A stretch of DNA of 6,217 nucleotides from Brevundimonas sp. (GTDB lineage: Bacteria; Pseudomonadota; Alphaproteobacteria; Caulobacterales; Caulobacteraceae), in the NCBI GenBank assembly GCA_022712235.1, contig JALAGW010000067.1, forward strand, positions 1-6,217, in the 5' to 3' direction. Under the pieces are notes generated by a model, which was given only the letters and a program-made list of their open reading frames with translations, ran no database searches and had not been told where the DNA came from. The position numbers were made by a program, and so were the translations under genes. Shown here one piece after another: positions 1-6,217 of this stretch (positions are counted from its first letter, which is position 1; every line of letters starts with the position of its first letter).

Positions 1-2837
<2,837 letters not shown>

Positions 2838-2871
2838 CGTCGCCTTCCCTTTTCACCTGCGTCTTCTCCCC

Positions 2872-2875
2872 GAGA
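2872..2875 (+). promoter_or_regulatory. Weak Shine-Dalgarno candidate for amtB
   Basis: GAGA lies 5 bases before the amtB ATG at 2881 and is the only purine-rich patch in the 43-base gltB-amtB gap, which is otherwise pyrimidine-rich. It is a poor match to AGGAGG, so initiation may be weak or depend on mRNA structure. I saw no convincing -35/-10 pair in the gap, and no sigma-54 type GG-N10-GC element. Confidence 0.35.
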
Positions 2876-2880
2876 CCTTC

Positions 2881-4209
2881 ATGACATCACCGACGATCAC
2901 CAAGGCCGCAGCATTCTGTTGCGGCCTTTTCGCCGTTGCGCTTTGCGCGCCCGCCTTCGCCGCCGCGCCGCCGAACCTGTTGGCGCATCAGGTCCCGCTG
3001 GCGCTGGACGGTCCCGGCACGGCCTGGATCCTGACCTCGACGGCCCTGGTGCTGATGATGACCCTGCCGGGTCTGGCCCTCTTCTACGGCGGCATGGTGC
3101 GCAAGAAGAACCTGATCGCCACCATCGCCCATTCCACGGCGGCCATGGCCATCGTCACCGTCCTGTGGTTCGTCGCGGGCTACACCCTGTCGTTCGGGAC
3201 CGTCGACGGCCCGGCTGACGGCTTCATTGGCAGTCTTCAGGCCCTGTTCCTCAACGGCGTCGGGGTGAAGACCGCCCACGCCCTGACGCCCGGCCTGCCC
3301 GAGTTCCTATGGATCGGCTATCAGCTGACCTTCGCCATCATCACCCCGGCCCTGATCGCGGGCGCCTTCGCCGAGCGGATCAAGTTCTCGGCCAGCGTCC
3401 TCTTCTTCACCCTGTGGCACCTGATCGTCTATGCCCCGATCTGCCATCAGGTCTGGGGCGGCGGCTGGATGGGCGAGCTGGGCGTGCTCGACTTCGCCGG
3501 CGGCGCCGTGGTCCACGTCAACGCGGGCGTGGCCGGTCTGGTCTGCGCCATCGTGCTCGGCCCGCGTCATGGCTGGGGCCGGGACAATATGGCCCCGCAC
3601 AACCTGGCCTTCACCGCCATCGGCACCGGCCTGCTGTTCTTCGGCTGGATGGGCTTCAACGGCGGCTCGGCTGCAGGCGCCAACGAGATCGCCGCCGTGG
3701 CCGTCTTCAACACCCTGCTGGCCCCCGCCGCCGCGGCCGTCGGCTGGATTGCGGTCGAGTGGACGCTGAAGAAGAAGCCGACCCTGCTGGGCCTGCTGAC
3801 CGGCGTGGTCGCCGGTCTGGTCGCCATCACCCCGGCCGCCGGTTTCGTCGACCCCAGGGGCGCCTTCCTGATCGGCCTGATCTCCGGCCCCATCGCCTAT
3901 GTCGGCGCGGTCTGGCTCAAACACAAACTCAAGTATGACGACAGCCTGGACGCCTTCGGCGTGCACGGCATCGCCGGCATCGCCGGCGCCCTGCTGACCG
4001 GGGTCTTCGCCAACGCCGCCACCAACCCCCTCGCTGAAGGCGCCACGGTGTGGAAGCAGGCCATCGGCCTGGGCGGCGCCATGGCCTGGAGCGCCGTCGG
4101 CACCTTCGTCGTGCTGATGATCTGCAAATACACCGTCGGCCTGCGTGTCGAGACCGAGGCCGAGATCGAAGGCCTCGACTACAGCCAGCACGGCGAGGCC
4201 ATGCACTGA
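2881..4209 (+). CDS. amtB: Ammonium channel AmtB (Amt/Mep/Rh family)
   Basis: Inner-membrane ammonium channel of 442 residues, close to the family's usual length. Residues 1-27 form a signal peptide (Lys8, hydrophobic core, likely cleavage after AFA), as in E. coli AmtB, leaving an 11-helix channel. E. coli functional residues align here with a constant offset of 44: Phe gate pair F151 and F259, W192, D204 (LDFAGG), S263, and the twin pore histidines H212 (VVHVNAG) and H362 (FGVHGIAG). The cytoplasmic tail LRVETEAEIEGLDYSQHGEA is the conserved segment that in homologues senses the PII protein GlnK, so post-translational control by a PII protein is likely. ATG 2881 is chosen because it gives the full signal peptide and no better start lies between it and the mature region. 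The gene follows gltB by 43 bases, and no glnK is adjacent. Codons 8-17 encode a strong hairpin. Confidence 0.97.
   Translation: MTSPTITKAAAFCCGLFAVALCAPAFAAAPPNLLAHQVPLALDGPGTAWILTSTALVLMMTLPGLALFYGGMVRKKNLIATIAHSTAAMAIVTVLWFVAGYTLSFGTVDGPADGFIGSLQALFLNGVGVKTAHALTPGLPEFLWIGYQLTFAIITPALIAGAFAERIKFSASVLFFTLWHLIVYAPICHQVWGGGWMGELGVLDFAGGAVVHVNAGVAGLVCAIVLGPRHGWGRDNMAPHNLAFTAIGTGLLFFGWMGFNGGSAAGANEIAAVAVFNTLLAPAAAAVGWIAVEWTLKKKPTLLGLLTGVVAGLVAITPAAGFVDPRGAFLIGLISGPIAYVGAVWLKHKLKYDDSLDAFGVHGIAGIAGALLTGVFANAATNPLAEGATVWKQAIGLGGAMAWSAVGTFVVLMICKYTVGLRVETEAEIEGLDYSQHGEAMH
2902..2930 (+). terminator. Intrinsic terminator-like hairpin inside the amtB signal-peptide codons (possible attenuator)
   Basis: Arm 2902-2913 (AAGGCCGCAGCA) pairs with 2917-2928 (TGTTGCGGCCTT) around the 3-base loop TTC. 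That makes 12 consecutive pairs with one G-U, nine of them forming a perfect outer stem. The right arm runs into TTTT (2927-2930). This has the form of a rho-independent terminator, although the T run is short and partly in the stem. It lies 21 bases into the amtB reading frame, so a transcript entering amtB from upstream must pass it; a ribosome translating the first amtB codons would melt it. Roles to consider are transcription attenuation coupled to amtB translation, a second terminator for gltB, or a translation-modulating mRNA structure. The structure is seen directly; the role is inferred. Confidence 0.55.
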
Positions 4210-4278
4210 TGGGACGGGGCGGCCAAAGGGGCGGCATGGGCCGATGAAGCCTTCGCCGCCCTGTCGCGTTTCGCCCCA
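4210..4278 (+). other. Short amtB-ligD gap with a modest GC-rich inverted repeat
   Basis: 69 bases between the amtB stop and the chosen ligD start. GGGCGGC (4229-4235) can pair with GCCGCCC (4255-4261), with an extra G-U outside, around a 19-base loop. No T run follows, so this is not a convincing terminator. No clear promoter or Shine-Dalgarno sequence precedes the ligD ATG. The gap has no stop codon in the amtB/ligD frame, so the two genes share one frame separated only by the amtB TGA. Cotranscription of ligD with amtB is plausible but unproven. Confidence 0.4.
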
Positions 4279-6217
4279 ATGACCGCACGCGGCGAACTGG
4301 ACACCTATCAGGCCAAGCGGAACTTCGGCGTCACGCCGGAACCCAAGGGGCGCAAGGCCAAGCGCCGCCAGACCGGCCTGCGCTACCTAATCCAGCGCCA
4401 TGCAGCCTCACATCTGCACTATGATTTCCGCATCGAACACGACGGGGTGCTGAAGTCCTGGGCCGTCACCAAGGCCCCATCGCGCGACCCCCATGTCAAA
4501 CGCCTGGCGGTCGAAGTTGAGGACCACCCCCTCGACTACGGCGACTTCGAAGGAACCATCCCGACCGGCAACTACGGGGCCGGGACGGTGCAATTGTGGG
4601 ACGTCGGCGAATGGACGCCGCAGGACAAGGATCTGGACGCCGCCTTCGCCAAGGGCGCGGTCAAGCTGACCCTCGACGGCGAACGGCTGAAGGGCGGCTG
4701 GGCCCTGATCCGGCTCAGGTCCGATCGCGGCAAGCCGTCGAAGCGCCCCAACTGGCTGCTGATCAAGGAGAAGGACGAATACGCCGTCGACGGCGAAGGC
4801 GACGCCCTGGCCGAGATCGACGCCTCGGTCGTCACCGGGCGCAGCCTGGCCGAGATCGCGGACGGCGAGGCGCAATGGACCTCATCCAAGACCACGACGC
4901 GCAAGTCGCCGCCCAGACCGCAGCCGTCCAAGGCGGCGCACCCCGTCGCCCGACCTCACGCCTTCGTCCCGATCCAGCTGTGTCAGGTGGCGGACCGCCC
5001 GCCCTCGGCGCCGGGCTGGGCGCACGAGATCAAGTTCGACGGCTACCGCATTCAGGTCGCGACCGGCGGCGGGCGGGCGACCCTTCGCACCCGCAAGGGG
5101 CTGGACTGGACCGACCGTTTCCCCGAACTGGCCGCCGACGCCGCCCACTGGCCCGACGCCGTGCTCGACGGCGAGCTGTGCGCCCTGGACGATCACGACA
5201 TGCCGGACTTCTCGGCCCTGCAGACCGCCATTGCGGAGGGCGCGACCGACCGCCTCGTCTACTTCGCCTTCGACCTCCTGTTCGACGGACCCGAGGACCT
5301 GCGCCCCCTGCCCCTGTCCCACCGCAAGGCCCGACTTCAGGCCCTGATCGACCGCACGCCCAGGACCGCCGCCGCCCGCCTGCGCTACGTCGAGCATTTC
5401 GGGGCCAGTGGTCAGACCTTCCTGGAAGGCGCCTGCCGGATGAATCTGGAGGGCGTCATCTCCAAGAAACTCGACGCCCCCTATCGCGCCGGACGCTCGG
5501 CCGCCTGGGTCAAGTCCAAGTGCCGGGGCCGCGACGAGGTGGTGATCGGCGGCTGGTCCTCCGAGAGTGGGACCCGCTTCCGCTCCCTGCTGGTTGGCGT
5601 GAAGACCAAGGGCGGCCTGCGCTATCTGGGTCGCGTGGGCACGGGCTATTCGGCGGCCCTGACCAAGAGCCTGACAGCCGCGTTGAAAGCCGCCGCCGCC
5701 GACCGCTCGCCCTTCGTCGCCCCCGGTGCGACCGACGCCAGCCCCAGTTCGAATGAGGTCCTGCACTGGGTCGCGCCCATCCTCGTCGCAGAGATCGAAC
5801 ATGCCGGCTATTCCAAGGACGGCCTCCTGCGCCAGGCCGCCTTCAAGGGTCTGCGCCAGGACAAGGCGCCCGCCGACGTGACCGTGGCCCCGTCACCGCC
5901 CGCCGCCAAGCCCGGCAAGCTGGTCGTCGCGGGGGTGAGCATCACCCATCCCGACAAGATCCTGTGGCCCGCACTCGGCGACCGCGCCGCCGTCACCAAG
6001 GCCGACCTGATCGCCTATTACGAGGCCGTAGCCGAGCGCCTCCTGCCCCACATTCTCGACCGTCCCGTCTCCATCATCCGCGCGCCCGACGGAATCGAGG
6101 CCCAGCGCTTCTTCCAGCGCCACGCCCTGGCGGGCCGCCATCCGGGCCTGCGTCCGATCGACGCCGGCGAGGGCCGGCCCTATCTCGCCGTCACCGACCT
6201 CAGCGGATTGATCGCCA
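4279..6217 (+). CDS. ligD: NHEJ DNA ligase D (phosphoesterase-ligase-polymerase), 3' end outside window
   Basis: ATP-dependent DNA ligase that, with Ku, repairs double-strand breaks by end joining. 646 codons are visible and the frame is open to the window edge; full-length proteins are usually over 800 residues. The 3'-phosphoesterase domain (about 1-160) keeps every residue known to matter in Pseudomonas LigD: H41, H47, D49, R51 (RHAASHLHYDFR), H83 and Y87 (DHPLDYGDFEGTIP). A Lys/Pro/Arg-rich linker (about 200-235) follows. The adenylation domain has the nucleotidyl lysine K252 in EIKFDGYR, LDGEL (E299), YFAFDLL (328-334), EGVISKK (391-397) and WVKSK (410-414). The OB fold covers about 416-525. 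The primase-like polymerase domain starts near 550 (VSITHPDKILWP); its catalytic aspartates would lie beyond the window. ATG 4279 is chosen because LDTYQAKRNFGVTPEP matches the usual LigD N-terminus. No Shine-Dalgarno sequence is visible. ku is not in the window. Confidence 0.96.
   Translation, partial: MTARGELDTYQAKRNFGVTPEPKGRKAKRRQTGLRYLIQRHAASHLHYDFRIEHDGVLKSWAVTKAPSRDPHVKRLAVEVEDHPLDYGDFEGTIPTGNYGAGTVQLWDVGEWTPQDKDLDAAFAKGAVKLTLDGERLKGGWALIRLRSDRGKPSKRPNWLLIKEKDEYAVDGEGDALAEIDASVVTGRSLAEIADGEAQWTSSKTTTRKSPPRPQPSKAAHPVARPHAFVPIQLCQVADRPPSAPGWAHEIKFDGYRIQVATGGGRATLRTRKGLDWTDRFPELAADAAHWPDAVLDGELCALDDHDMPDFSALQTAIAEGATDRLVYFAFDLLFDGPEDLRPLPLSHRKARLQALIDRTPRTAAARLRYVEHFGASGQTFLEGACRMNLEGVISKKLDAPYRAGRSAAWVKSKCRGRDEVVIGGWSSESGTRFRSLLVGVKTKGGLRYLGRVGTGYSAALTKSLTAALKAAAADRSPFVAPGATDASPSSNEVLHWVAPILVAEIEHAGYSKDGLLRQAAFKGLRQDKAPADVTVAPSPPAAKPGKLVVAGVSITHPDKILWPALGDRAAVTKADLIAYYEAVAERLLPHILDRPVSIIRAPDGIEAQRFFQRHALAGRHPGLRPIDAGEGRPYLAVTDLSGLIA

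Noticed and set aside
2920..2964. Lipoprotein signal suggested by cysteines in the AmtB signal peptide
   Set aside because: The residues before Cys22 (VAL) and Cys13/Cys14 do not match a lipobox, which needs a small residue just before the cysteine; an AFA signal peptidase I site fits better.
3967..3990. Tandem GGCATCGCC repeat in amtB
   Set aside because: It encodes the GIAGIAG segment just after pore histidine H362, a family-conserved helix motif, so the repeat is explained by the protein.
4155..4200. Alternating complementary segments CGAGGCC / GGCCTCG / CGAGGCC near the amtB end
   Set aside because: These could form two mutually exclusive 7-bp hairpins, but GAG-GCC and GGC-CTC are common codon pairs here, the segments encode the conserved AmtB tail, and no T run follows.
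3307..4206. 299-codon antisense open frame opposite amtB
   Set aside because: Its Gly/Asp/Gln-rich composition is typical of reverse-complemented hydrophobic coding sequence, and no motif is present.
4209..4247. 12-codon open frame whose ATG overlaps the amtB stop (TGATG)
   Set aside because: It encodes only a Gly/Arg-rich peptide (MGRGGQRGGMGR) with no similarity that I recognise; the overlap is probably chance, although a role in translational coupling cannot be excluded.
4596..5756. 386-codon + strand open frame overlapping ligD in another frame
   Set aside because: The translation is Arg/Pro-rich with no domain, whereas the frame beginning at 4279 contains every LigD motif without interruption.
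4882..5802. 306-codon antisense open frame opposite ligD
   Set aside because: It overlaps the conserved ligase motifs on the + strand, and its product shows no family features, as expected for third-position GC bias.

Overview
This window comes from a GC-rich genome with strong G/C preference at third codon positions. Protein character suggests an alphaproteobacterium, perhaps Caulobacterales/Brevundimonas-like; that is my impression from family resemblance, not a computed placement. It looks like ordinary chromosome: three real genes, all on the + strand and tightly packed, with no tRNA, rRNA, insertion sequence, CRISPR array or phage signature that I could see.

Layout. (1) Bases 1-2837 hold the 3' two thirds of gltB, the glutamate synthase large subunit; the N-terminal glutaminase domain lies left of the window. 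(2) A 43-base gap leads to amtB (2881-4209), a complete ammonium channel with a signal peptide. (3) A 69-base gap leads to the 5' part of ligD (4279 to the window end), a multidomain NHEJ DNA ligase of the order phosphoesterase - ligase - polymerase, cut off early in the polymerase domain.

How they fit together. GltB and AmtB are both nitrogen-assimilation proteins: AmtB brings in ammonium, glutamine synthetase (not here) makes glutamine, and GltBD turns glutamine plus 2-oxoglutarate into glutamate. LigD is a DNA repair enzyme with no obvious link to the first two and may simply be the next gene downstream. amtB has no adjacent glnK in this window.

The most interesting signals are two strong RNA hairpins at the gltB-amtB junction. 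One has an 11-bp perfect stem that contains the gltB stop codon and is followed by a pyrimidine/T-rich stretch. The other has a 12-bp stem with a 3-base loop and a run of four T's, and lies inside codons 8-17 of amtB, in the signal-peptide coding region. The second looks like an intrinsic terminator or attenuator embedded in coding sequence. I did not find a convincing new multi-gene system here.
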